DNA from: JAVBOW01 sp031549495
GTDB taxonomy: Bacteria > Bacteroidota > Bacteroidia > Bacteroidales > Rikenellaceae
Length of the DNA: 64,000 bases
Assembly (NCBI GenBank): GCA_031549495.1
Contig: JAVBPS010000007.1
Coordinates: 62,001-126,000 of the forward strand
Direction: 5' to 3'
This document shows positions 26,363 to 34,288 of the stretch, piece by piece. Position 1 is the stretch's first letter. Each line of letters opens with the position of its first letter. Below the pieces are notes generated by a model that was not told the DNA's origin, did not search any database, and saw nothing but the letters and a program-made list of their open reading frames with translations. The position numbers were made by a program, and so were the translations under genes.

Positions 26363-27964
26363 TTACCACCCTTCGTTCTGGGGCATTTCCGGATTCGAGG
26401 CGCGCTCGGAGTTGGGGACAGGGAAGAGCACGCTGCGGGCGGTGATATTGCCCAACTGGATGGCGATGGCCGTTTTGAACGTGGCGGACGCCAGGGCGTC
26501 CGAGGCCACGGCGCTCTTCAGGTCCGAACAGACCTGCACGTAGTCGCCCCAACGGACCAGGTCGTGCTTGCGCAGCCCCTCGAAAGCGAATTCGCGGTAA
26601 CGCTCATTCTTGATCAATGCGCGGAATTCGGTCTTGCCCAGCCCCGAGGCGTCCACCGAGGCGTCCGCGGTGTTCACGTCTTTGCCGTAACCGCGGCGGC
26701 GGACCCTATTCAACGCCTTATAGGCTTCGTCGGAGGGGGTGGCCGTCAGTTCGTTGTCCGCCTCGGCGAACATAAGCAGCACGTCCGCGTAGCGCAGCAA
26801 CGGGAAGTTGGTCGAGTTGTAATCCTTACTCCAGAGCACCAGGTCGTTTTCATATTCCCTGCGCCATTTTCCGCAACTGCGCTCGTAGATCTGCGCAGCG
26901 GTCCAGTCGGTCTTTACGTAGGATTTCCCCGTCGTGGGGGCCTTGAAATAGTAGGGCGCTATCGTCCAGTCACGGCGCCCGTCGGCTGCTTCGTAAATGT
27001 TGTACAGTTTGTTATGGGCATGCAGATAGTCGTAGCCGTAAGGCGAATCGGTGATCGTGTTGTCCGTGTTGGGGCAGTAAATGCCGTTGTAGATACCCAC
27101 CGAGCCGCCTTCCTTGACCACATCCTCGCTTTTGCCGAAAAATTCCACTTCCCAGAGGCATTCCTGCAGGTCGTATTTATCTTCCGAGTGGTTGATGAAG
27201 ATACGGCTGAAGCTCGGGTTGAGTGAGTGGAGACCGCTCTGCATCACCTTGTCGGCATAGTAGCGCGCGCGCTCCCAGGCGTCGGGATCCTGGAGCGGTT
27301 TGCCGGCCATGGTGAGGTAAACGCGGGCCAGCATGCCCCAGATGGCCGTCTGGCTCGCCATGCCGTTGTAGCCGTACTCGGTGATCTGTTTGGCGTGCGC
27401 GGCGGCGTACTCCATGTCTTTAACGATCTGTTCGTACACTTCACTCAGGGGCGAGCGGGGCAGGGGCTTGTCAGCCGCGGATTTGGTCGCGGTGGTGCGC
27501 AGGGGGATGGGGCCGTACATGTCGGCCAGCAGGAAGTGGTAATATCCCCGCATGAAGTGGGCCTGTGCGAGCGCCTCGGTGATCTTGTCCGGGCTGGCGG
27601 AGCCTTCCGCGTTGCCGATGTAGTCGATCAGCAGGTTGGCGCGGTCGATGCCGGCGTAGAGCGCTTCCCAGCAGCGGATCACCTCGGTGGTCGAAGCGTC
27701 CATCGTGTTGGAGAGCATGCCGGTGGTCTGCCCTTTGATGAAGAATTCGTCGCTGAATACCAGGTAGGAGTAGAGTCCGCGGGCATAGGTGCGCGTGTCG
27801 CCCAGGCGGTCGTAGATGCCCGCCATGGCGCGGTTCAGGTCGGTGTCCGTGCGGTAGAAGTTCTCGGGCGAGATGGCGTCCTGCGGCACCGTGTCCAGGA
27901 ACCCCTTGCAGGCCATGTTCAGGGCCGCGAGCGCGATGACCGATATGTGCAAAATCTTTTTCAT
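26363..27964 (-). CDS. SusD/RagB-type outer-membrane glycan-binding lipoprotein, PUL A
   Basis: The 533-residue protein starts with a lipoprotein signal (LNMACKGFLDTVPQ, Cys19), typical of SusD-like proteins. The tetratricopeptide-like helices and the family landmarks are present: FYRTDTDLNRAMAGIYD, AHFMRGYYHFLLADMYGPIPL, NFPLLRYADVLLMFAEADNEL, ALNRVRRRGYG and RYREFAFEGLRKHDLVRWGDY. SusD-like proteins form the lid over the SusC channel and deliver oligosaccharides. It is 27 nt after susC, as usual. The ligand cannot be read from sequence. Confidence 0.97.
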   Translation of the reverse strand: MKKILHISVIALAALNMACKGFLDTVPQDAISPENFYRTDTDLNRAMAGIYDRLGDTRTYARGLYSYLVFSDEFFIKGQTTGMLSNTMDASTTEVIRCWEALYAGIDRANLLIDYIGNAEGSASPDKITEALAQAHFMRGYYHFLLADMYGPIPLRTTATKSAADKPLPRSPLSEVYEQIVKDMEYAAAHAKQITEYGYNGMASQTAIWGMLARVYLTMAGKPLQDPDAWERARYYADKVMQSGLHSLNPSFSRIFINHSEDKYDLQECLWEVEFFGKSEDVVKEGGSVGIYNGIYCPNTDNTITDSPYGYDYLHAHNKLYNIYEAADGRRDWTIAPYYFKAPTTGKSYVKTDWTAAQIYERSCGKWRREYENDLVLWSKDYNSTNFPLLRYADVLLMFAEADNELTATPSDEAYKALNRVRRRGYGKDVNTADASVDASGLGKTEFRALIKNERYREFAFEGLRKHDLVRWGDYVQVCSDLKSAVASDALASATFKTAIAIQLGNITARSVLFPVPNSERASNPEMPQNEGW

Positions 27965-27991
27965 ATCCTTATAATGTTGTTCTCTTTGGGG

Positions 27992-30900
27992 TTAGAATGT
28001 GATGTCCAGGCCGAAGGTGATGGTGCGGGCCTTGGGATACGCCGACCAGTCGAAGCCGGGGGTGAGCGGGTTCGATTTGACCGACACTTCGGGATCCGGG
28101 CCCGAGTACTTCGTCCAGGTGAACAGGTTGGTGCCGGTCACGTAGAGCCGCAGGGCGCTTACCAAACCGATCTTGGAGAAGGTGTAGCCCAACGACACGT
28201 TGCGCAAGCGCAGGAACGAGGCGTCCTCGATGAAACGGTCCGAATAGACCGCGGGCCCGGCGCCCCCCGCGCGCGGGATGCGGCTGGTCAGGTTGTCGGG
28301 CGACCAGCGGTTCTCCATCTCGCGTAGCTGGTTGAGGTTGGTACGGTTCTCACCGCCCATGAAGATCATCCGGTTGCCGTTCAGCAGTTGGTTGCCGTAA
28401 GACCAGGTGAACAGGACGTTCAGGTCGAAATTCTTGTAATAGAAGTTATTCGTGAAGCCGCCCGTATGGGTCGGATAGGGCGATCCGATGACCGTCTGGT
28501 CGTAGGAGTTGACCACCCCGTCGCCGTTCAGGTCCTTGTATTTGATGTCGCCCGGTTTGATGGTGCTCGCGGCGTTGCCGTTGTTGGGCACGTCGGCGCG
28601 CAGGACGTAGTTGCCGCCCGACTCGATGAAATCCGAGTATTGGTACACCCCGTCGAAGATGTAACCGTAGAACGAGGCCACCGGCATGCCCGGCAGGGCG
28701 ATGTAGGGGTGGGCGTTATTGTAGTTGCCGTTCCAGCTGAGCATCGTGGTGAGCGACGGTTGATCGCCGTTCAGTTCGAGGATCTTGTTGCGGTTGAACG
28801 AGATGTTGAAGTTGGTCGTCCACTGGAAATTCCGGTTCCGGATATTGACCGTGTTGAGCGTGATCTCGACCCCTTCGTTCGACACCTTGCCGATGTTCTT
28901 GGTGCCGGTCAGGTAGCCCGTCGAGGAGGGGATGTCGGCCCGCAGCAGCAGGTCGTTGGTCTTCTTGTAGTAATAATCCAGCACCAGGCTGATGCGGTTG
29001 TCCAGGAAGGCGATGTCCAAACCGGCGTCCCATTGCGCCGTGCTTTCCCATTTGAGCGAGCCGTTGCCCAGCGCCGAGGGGTATACGCCCGGCTGGTAGG
29101 CGTTGTTGAAGGGGTAGCCGATGGTGGAGTTGCTGCTGCCCGAGACGCCGGACTGGATCAGCGTGGACATGTAGGCGAAGTTGCCTACGCGGTTGTTGCC
29201 CGTCACCCCGTAGCTCACGCGCACTTTACCGCCGGAGATGAAGCCCAGTTTCTTCACGAAACCCTCGCGGGCGAAGTACCAGGCCAGCGATCCCGAGGGG
29301 AAGTAGCCCCATTTGTTCCCAGTCGGGAAACGCGACGAACCGTCCGCGCGGAAGGTGGCGGTCAGGTAGTATTTCTTTTTGTAGTCGTAATTCACGCGGC
29401 CGAAGAACGACTCCATCGTGGAGACCGTGTTGGAGGTCTTGATCTCCACCGGCGTGCCTTCACCCAGGCCCGAGATGCCCAGCGATTCGTTGGGAATGTG
29501 GGTGGCTTTGAAGTAGTAGCCCTTGTCGGTCTGTTTCTGCGCCGAGAAACCGGCGACGGCGTTGAGCGAATGTTGCCCGAAGACGTCCTTGTACGAAACG
29601 GTGTTCTCGTTGGACCAGTTGACCAGGTTTTCGTTGCGGATCCAGCCGTTCACGCCGTTCTCGCGGCCCGTGGGGGTCTGGGGGCTGCCGGCGCGCGTTT
29701 TGGTGTTGCGGAACGATTCGCTGCGCCGAAAGCCGTTGGTGATGTTGCCCGCCACTTTGAAGGTGATCTTCTTGAGCCGTTGGTATTCCAGGTAGGAGTT
29801 GGCCAGGATCACGTTGTTGTAGACGGGCGAGTGCTCGTTTTTGGCCGAATAGATCGGGTTGATGCGGATGTCGTTCGAGTTGCCCAGGTCGTCGATGAAT
29901 TCGTCGGCGTAGTTGAAATCCGGGTCGAGGTTGCCCGAGGTGGGGCGGAATCCCATCACGCTGTACATGAGGCTCTCGGTGGGGGTGGAGTTCTCGTAAT
30001 CCTTGGCCACGATGCCGTAGGTTTCGGTGGCGGTATAGTTGGCGGTGACGTAGAAGCGCAGGTCGCGGCCCAGCTTCTGGTCGAGCAGCATGCGTCCCTG
30101 ATAGCGTTTGAAACCGCCCTTGATGATCACCCCGTCCTGGTTGAGGATCGAGCCGGAGACGAGGTATTTCGTGTTGTCCGTACCGCCGCTTACCTGCACG
30201 CCGTAATTCTGCACCTTGGCCGTCTGGAAGAGCTGGTCCTGCCAGTCGATGTCTCTTGCGTTGCGGTAATCGTCGAGCGTCTTGCCACCGCCCAGGTAGA
30301 GTTTGGTGGCGTTTATTTCGTTCAGGTCCAACTGGTACTTCACGAACTCGTAGGCGCCCATCATATCCATCTTCTTGATGTTGTTCTGCAGGCCGAGCGA
30401 GGCGCGGACGTTGACCGACGGTTTGCCCTTGACGCCGGTCTTGGTGGTGATCATGACCACGCCGTTGGCCCCGCGGGCCCCGTAGATGGCCGTGGCCGAT
30501 GCGTCCTTAAGAATGTCGATACTGGCGATGTCGGCCGGGTTGATCATGTTGTTGTCCGGGTTTTCGAGCGGGAAGCCGTCGATCACATATAAAGGTGCGT
30601 TGCTCTGGGTGATCGAGTTGCCCCCGCGGATGGTGATGGTGCTGGGCGAGCCGGGCTGGCCGTCCTGCGCCGTCACGTTCACGCCCGCCACGAGTCCCGC
30701 CATGGCGCTGTCGAACGAGGTCGCCTGCACCTTGGACATATCCTCCATGTCGACCGAGGCGACCGACCCGGTCAGGTCTGCGCGGCGGACGGTGCCGTAA
30801 CCGACCGCTACTTCCACCTCATCGAGCGCCGTGGCCGACTCGTCCATGGTCACGTTGATCAGCGTTTTACCTTGTACGGCGATCTCCTGGGAAGCATGGC

Positions 30901-31123
30901 CCACCAGCGAAAAGACCAGCACGGGGTTCGGGGCGTCCGTGGTGATGCGGTATTGCCCGGAACCGTTGGTGCTCACGCCCACGGAGGTGCCCTTGACCAC
31001 CACGGCGACGCCCGCCAACGGTTGTTTCCCGTCATCGAGGACCACGCCGCTTATCGTCCTCTGCTGGGCGGACGCGAAGTGGCAGGTCAACGCGAGAAAG
31101 GTCAGTAGAAAAAGATTTCTCAT
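27992..31123 (-). CDS. SusC/RagA-type TonB-dependent glycan transporter, PUL A
   Basis: The 1043-residue protein has a signal peptide (MRNLFLLTFLALTCHFASAQ), a carboxypeptidase-regulatory-like domain at about 22-105 (RTISGVVLDDGKQPLAGVAVVV), a plug domain at about 110-225 (VAVGYGTVRRADLTGSV, IRGGNSITQSNAPLYVIDG, ILKDASATAIYGARGANGV) and a beta-barrel that ends in the aromatic TFGLDITF. It imports oligosaccharides across the outer membrane using TonB energy. It is the first gene of the nine-gene PUL A operon. Its promoter lies at 31208-31215, with the 19-bp element at 31272-31290 upstream. Confidence 0.97.
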   Translation of the reverse strand: MRNLFLLTFLALTCHFASAQQRTISGVVLDDGKQPLAGVAVVVKGTSVGVSTNGSGQYRITTDAPNPVLVFSLVGHASQEIAVQGKTLINVTMDESATALDEVEVAVGYGTVRRADLTGSVASVDMEDMSKVQATSFDSAMAGLVAGVNVTAQDGQPGSPSTITIRGGNSITQSNAPLYVIDGFPLENPDNNMINPADIASIDILKDASATAIYGARGANGVVMITTKTGVKGKPSVNVRASLGLQNNIKKMDMMGAYEFVKYQLDLNEINATKLYLGGGKTLDDYRNARDIDWQDQLFQTAKVQNYGVQVSGGTDNTKYLVSGSILNQDGVIIKGGFKRYQGRMLLDQKLGRDLRFYVTANYTATETYGIVAKDYENSTPTESLMYSVMGFRPTSGNLDPDFNYADEFIDDLGNSNDIRINPIYSAKNEHSPVYNNVILANSYLEYQRLKKITFKVAGNITNGFRRSESFRNTKTRAGSPQTPTGRENGVNGWIRNENLVNWSNENTVSYKDVFGQHSLNAVAGFSAQKQTDKGYYFKATHIPNESLGISGLGEGTPVEIKTSNTVSTMESFFGRVNYDYKKKYYLTATFRADGSSRFPTGNKWGYFPSGSLAWYFAREGFVKKLGFISGGKVRVSYGVTGNNRVGNFAYMSTLIQSGVSGSSNSTIGYPFNNAYQPGVYPSALGNGSLKWESTAQWDAGLDIAFLDNRISLVLDYYYKKTNDLLLRADIPSSTGYLTGTKNIGKVSNEGVEITLNTVNIRNRNFQWTTNFNISFNRNKILELNGDQPSLTTMLSWNGNYNNAHPYIALPGMPVASFYGYIFDGVYQYSDFIESGGNYVLRADVPNNGNAASTIKPGDIKYKDLNGDGVVNSYDQTVIGSPYPTHTGGFTNNFYYKNFDLNVLFTWSYGNQLLNGNRMIFMGGENRTNLNQLREMENRWSPDNLTSRIPRAGGAGPAVYSDRFIEDASFLRLRNVSLGYTFSKIGLVSALRLYVTGTNLFTWTKYSGPDPEVSVKSNPLTPGFDWSAYPKARTITFGLDITF

Positions 31124-31207
31124 TGTGTTGAAGTTTTAGAGTTAGTTGATTGCAGGATCGCTTCGTTCGGGGGGCGCCGCAACGGCGGAATTTCCCCGGA
31201 GGTTACC

Positions 31208-31215
31208 CAAATGTA
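31208..31215 (-). promoter_or_regulatory. -7 box of the PUL A susC promoter
   Basis: On the minus strand TACATTTG matches TAnnTTTG fully, placing the transcript start near 31201 and leaving a leader of about 78 nt. The -33 position reads only TGTT (20 nt upstream), a poor match to TTTG. A promoter with a weak -33 box fits one that depends on an activator. Confidence 0.65.
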
Positions 31216-31264
31216 GCTTTACCGCAATCAATAAAAACAGGGCCGCGTATAAAAATCAGCGCGA

Positions 31265-31290
31265 CCGTTCCCGGAACCGTTCCCGGAAAA
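31265..31290 (-). promoter_or_regulatory. Putative LacI-type regulator site upstream of PUL A susC
   Basis: Two perfect 12-bp direct repeats CCGTTCCCGGAA lie at 31265-31288. Read towards susC, bases 31290-31272 are TTTTCCGGGAACGGTTCCG, a 19-mer that also occurs at 32514-32532 before the symporter gene. The gap to the -7 box is 56 nt in both cases. The neighbouring LacI-type gene is the best candidate to bind it. Confidence 0.7.
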
Positions 31291-31383
31291 ATACTCCACG
31301 CCCTGTTGCCGGCAAAAGTGCAGGCGACGTCGCGGAGGTGTTATCACATCAGTCGGGATGAAAGCAGGACTGGGTCGGCAGCC

Positions 31384-31414
31384 TTGTTTTTTCCAAATAT
31401 AATAACTACTTTTC
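31384..31414 (+). promoter_or_regulatory. Promoter of the lacI-type gene
   Basis: TTG at 31384-31386, 20 nt, then TACTTTTC at 31407-31414 (one mismatch to TAnnTTTG). The transcript would start near 31421, leaving a leader of about 17 nt before the ATG at 31438. Between the susC start (31123) and 31438 there is no gene; the region holds the two divergent promoters and the regulator site. Confidence 0.6.
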
Positions 31415-31437
31415 ATGCGTCAAAATAACTACCCGAC

Positions 31438-32472
31438 ATGCCCAAACGGATCACGATAAAAGATATCGCGCAACACCTCGGTATCTCCAAATCGACGGTT
31501 TCGCGCGCCCTGGCTGACCGCTACGACGTGAACCCCGCCACCCGCGAGGCTGTCCTGGCGATGGCCGAGAAGCTCCATTACCGGCCCAACGTCACGGCCA
31601 TCAACTTCATGAGCCAGAACACGAAGATCATCGGCGTGGTGGTCCCCGAATTCCTGAATTCGTTCTTCCCGCGCATCATCATCGAGATCCAGCGTTTTTT
31701 TGAAAAACACGGCTACAACGTACTGATCACCCAGTCGAACGAGTCGGCCGAGGAGGAGCGCAAGAATCTGCAGATGATGGAGAACGCCATGGTAGAGGGG
31801 ATGATCATCTCGGTGGTGCACCGCAACCGCAACCTGGATTATTACGAGCGGTTGCGCGAGGAGGGCATGCCGCTGGTCTTCATGAACCGCACGAGCGATC
31901 TGCCGGACACCACGCAGGTGGTGATCAACGAGAACAAGATGGCTACCGCGGCCGTGGAGCACCTGCTGGCCGCGGACCGCCGCCGGATACTGCACCTGAG
32001 CGGGCCTTCCGCATTGAAGAAAACCCCGGAGCGGCTTGGCGGTTACCGGCAGGCATTCGAAAATTACGGTGTGCCCGTCAATCCGAATTTCATCGTCGAG
32101 GGGGGGCTCACCCGTGACAGCGGCTACCGCGCCATGCGCGATTTTCTGGCCTCGGGGCTGGTTCCCGACGCTGTTTTCGGTTTCAACGACCCCGTAGCCA
32201 TTGGGGCGATGATGGCTATCCGCCGTCACGGCAAATACCGCATTCCGCAGGATATCGCCATGGTGGGCTTTTCTGAATCGCGCTCGGCGTTGCTGGTCGA
32301 CCCGCCCCTCACTTCGGTCGAACAACCGCTCGGTAAATTGGGTTACACGGCGGCTAAACTCCTGCTGGAGAAGATCGAGAACCCGGACGCCCCGGCCATG
32401 ACCGTGGTGCTGGACGCGAAACTCAACATCCGCGAATCGAGCGACGAGAGCGCCGATTCCTTTCCCGAATAA
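31438..32472 (+). CDS. LacI-family transcriptional regulator of PUL A
   Basis: The 344-residue protein has an N-terminal LacI helix-turn-helix (ITIKDIAQHLGISKSTVSRAL, residues about 4-24) and a hinge region (LHYRPNVTAINF). The periplasmic-binding-protein-like ligand domain follows from about residue 60 (IIGVVVPEFLNSFFPRII, DAVFGFNDPVAIGAM, TSVEQPLGKLGYTAAKLLL). It should respond to an intracellular sugar or sugar derivative. It lies between the divergent susC operon and the symporter gene, and both promoters carry the same 19-bp element. The element's position upstream of both core promoters suggests activation rather than simple blocking. The ligand is unknown. Confidence 0.93.
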   Translation: MPKRITIKDIAQHLGISKSTVSRALADRYDVNPATREAVLAMAEKLHYRPNVTAINFMSQNTKIIGVVVPEFLNSFFPRIIIEIQRFFEKHGYNVLITQSNESAEEERKNLQMMENAMVEGMIISVVHRNRNLDYYERLREEGMPLVFMNRTSDLPDTTQVVINENKMATAAVEHLLAADRRRILHLSGPSALKKTPERLGGYRQAFENYGVPVNPNFIVEGGLTRDSGYRAMRDFLASGLVPDAVFGFNDPVAIGAMMAIRRHGKYRIPQDIAMVGFSESRSALLVDPPLTSVEQPLGKLGYTAAKLLLEKIENPDAPAMTVVLDAKLNIRESSDESADSFPE

Positions 32473-32513
32473 GGGCTGCGGCCCGTTGATTTTTCCCGAT
32501 CGGTGCGAACCGG

Positions 32514-32544
32514 TTTTCCGGGAACGGTTCCGAAACCGTTCCCG
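32514..32544 (+). promoter_or_regulatory. Putative LacI-type regulator site before the symporter gene; also a hairpin after lacI
   Basis: Bases 32514-32532 are TTTTCCGGGAACGGTTCCG, identical to the element upstream of susC. Bases 32519-32544 form a perfect inverted repeat with 11-bp arms (CGGGAACGGTT) and a 4-nt centre, followed by TATTTTTAT, so the site may also act as the lacI terminator. The 19-mer ends 56 nt before the -7 box of the symporter promoter. Confidence 0.7.
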
Positions 32545-32564
32545 TATTTTTATCCCTGCAAAAC

Positions 32565-32596
32565 TTTGCCCGGTCGTACGCAGCGGAGTATATTTG
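32565..32596 (+). promoter_or_regulatory. Promoter of the symporter gene (consensus Bacteroidetes type)
   Basis: TTTG at 32565-32568, exactly 20 nt, then TATATTTG at 32589-32596, a full match to the Bacteroidetes consensus. The transcript would begin near 32603, 13 nt before the ATG at 32616. Confidence 0.8.
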
Positions 32597-32615
32597 GGCA
32601 TAAAAAACTGAGCTA

Positions 32616-34283
32616 ATGCATACTCTGGACTACATTTCGATCTCCGTTTTCGCCATGGGCATTCTTTGTACGGGGCTGCTTTTCAGTCGTAGCGGCCGTT
32701 CGATGCGCAATTTCTTCTCCGCGGGCGGGACGGTGCCCTGGAGTATGGCGGGGCTGTCGCTCTTTATGGGCTTCTTCTCCGCGGGCACCTTCGTGGTCTG
32801 GGGGTCGATCGCCTATTCCTCAGGGCTGGTGGCCGTCACCATCCAGTGGACGATGTGCATCGCAGGGCTGTTGGTGGGCTTGGCTTTCGCTCCCCGGTGG
32901 CGCAAGACCGGGGCGCTCACGGCCGCCGAATACATCGACCAGCGTCTGGGGCGGCAGACCCAGAAATCCTATACCCTATTATTCCTGCTCGTGTCGCTCT
33001 TCACCACCGGGGCGTTCCTCTATCCCGTGGGACGGATCCTGGAGGTGTCGACGGGGCTGCCGCTGGTGACCTGCATCCTGCTCATCGGCGGGGTGAGCAT
33101 CCTGTACGTCACGGTGGGCGGACTGCGGGCGGTGGTGGTGACCGATGTGCTGCAATTCGTCATCCTGTTCGCGGCGGTGCTGATCGTCATCCCCCTCTCG
33201 TTCGACAAGGTGGGCGGGGTGATGGATTTCTTCGCTTCGGTTCCCGAGAACTTTTTCAAACCGTTCAATTCGGAATACACATTGGGGTTCATGATCGCCT
33301 TCGGGCTATATAATATGGTCTTCCTCGGGGGAAATTGGGCTTATATCCAGCGTTACACGACCGTGAAGAACCCTAAGGACGCCCGCCGCACGGGCCTGCT
33401 CTTCGCCGGGCTGTATAGTTTCTCGCCCGTGCTGTGGATGTTGCCGCCGATGATCTATCATGTCTTCAACCCCTCGCTCAGCGGGCTGGGCACTGAGGGG
33501 GCCTACCTGATGATGTGCAAAGAAGCACTCCCTGCGGGGCTGCTGGGGCTGATGATCGGCGGGATGATCTTCGCCACGGCAAGCTCGCTCAACGCCACGC
33601 TCAATATCTCGGCCGCCGTCTTCACCAACGACATCTTCCGCCGCCTCTTTCCGCACAGCAAGGACAGCCTGCTGGTGCGTGTGGCGCGTTTGTCTACCAT
33701 CTGTTTCGGCCTGCTGGCCATCGTGGTGGCGCTGATGATCCCCTATATGGGCGGGGCGGTCAACGTGGTGATCAGCGTGGCGGCCCTCACGGGGGTGCCG
33801 CTCTACCTGCCGATCCTGTGGACGCTCTTTTCGAAAAGGCAGACCGGGGCATCGGTGCTCGCGGCCACCCTCACGAGCCTCGCGGTGAACGTCTTTTTCA
33901 AATTCATCTCTCCCTCGTTGCTGAACATCGCGCTCGATCGCGAGCAGGAGATGATTCTCGGGGTGGGTTTCCCCGCCCTGTTCCTGGCCGCGTACGAAGT
34001 ATGGGCTGCTGTGAAGGGGAAGGTCAGCCCCAGCTACCTGCAATACGCCGCGCAGCATAAGGAATCGGCCGCCACGGCTACCGAGGATCAGGTGGCGGCC
34101 TCGAAAGCCGACAACCGTTTCAGCGCCCGGGTGATCGGCATCGGCATCACGGCTTCGGGGGCGGTGATCATCCTGCTGGGCGCGGTGCACGAATACGGCC
34201 GTGCGGTGGTGTGTGGGATGGGCCTGCTGCTGGCCCTGCTCGGGGTATACCTGTGGATTAAAAACAACCGGAAAAAAAATTAG
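32616..34283 (+). CDS. Sodium:solute symporter (SSS family), inner-membrane sugar importer
   Basis: The 555-residue protein has about 13-14 hydrophobic helices and SSS-family landmarks: NFFSAGGTVPWSMAGLSLFMGFFSAGTFVVWGS near the N-terminus, AAEYIDQRLGR, GGLRAVVVTDVLQFVILF and GGMIFATASSLNATLNISAAVFTNDI in the middle. Such carriers use a sodium gradient to bring sugars or uronates into the cytoplasm. It is controlled from a strong promoter with the 19-bp element, and the cytoplasmic FAD oxidoreductase gene starts 5 nt after it. This implies that the imported molecule is the substrate of that enzyme. Confidence 0.93.
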   Translation: MHTLDYISISVFAMGILCTGLLFSRSGRSMRNFFSAGGTVPWSMAGLSLFMGFFSAGTFVVWGSIAYSSGLVAVTIQWTMCIAGLLVGLAFAPRWRKTGALTAAEYIDQRLGRQTQKSYTLLFLLVSLFTTGAFLYPVGRILEVSTGLPLVTCILLIGGVSILYVTVGGLRAVVVTDVLQFVILFAAVLIVIPLSFDKVGGVMDFFASVPENFFKPFNSEYTLGFMIAFGLYNMVFLGGNWAYIQRYTTVKNPKDARRTGLLFAGLYSFSPVLWMLPPMIYHVFNPSLSGLGTEGAYLMMCKEALPAGLLGLMIGGMIFATASSLNATLNISAAVFTNDIFRRLFPHSKDSLLVRVARLSTICFGLLAIVVALMIPYMGGAVNVVISVAALTGVPLYLPILWTLFSKRQTGASVLAATLTSLAVNVFFKFISPSLLNIALDREQEMILGVGFPALFLAAYEVWAAVKGKVSPSYLQYAAQHKESAATATEDQVAASKADNRFSARVIGIGITASGAVIILLGAVHEYGRAVVCGMGLLLALLGVYLWIKNNRKKN

Positions 34284-34288
34284 ACGCA

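Noticed and set aside
28388..30592. 734-codon plus-strand frame opposite susC of PUL A
   Set aside because: It is an antisense shadow: valine-, arginine- and glycine-rich with no domain, and the minus-strand SusC is unambiguous.
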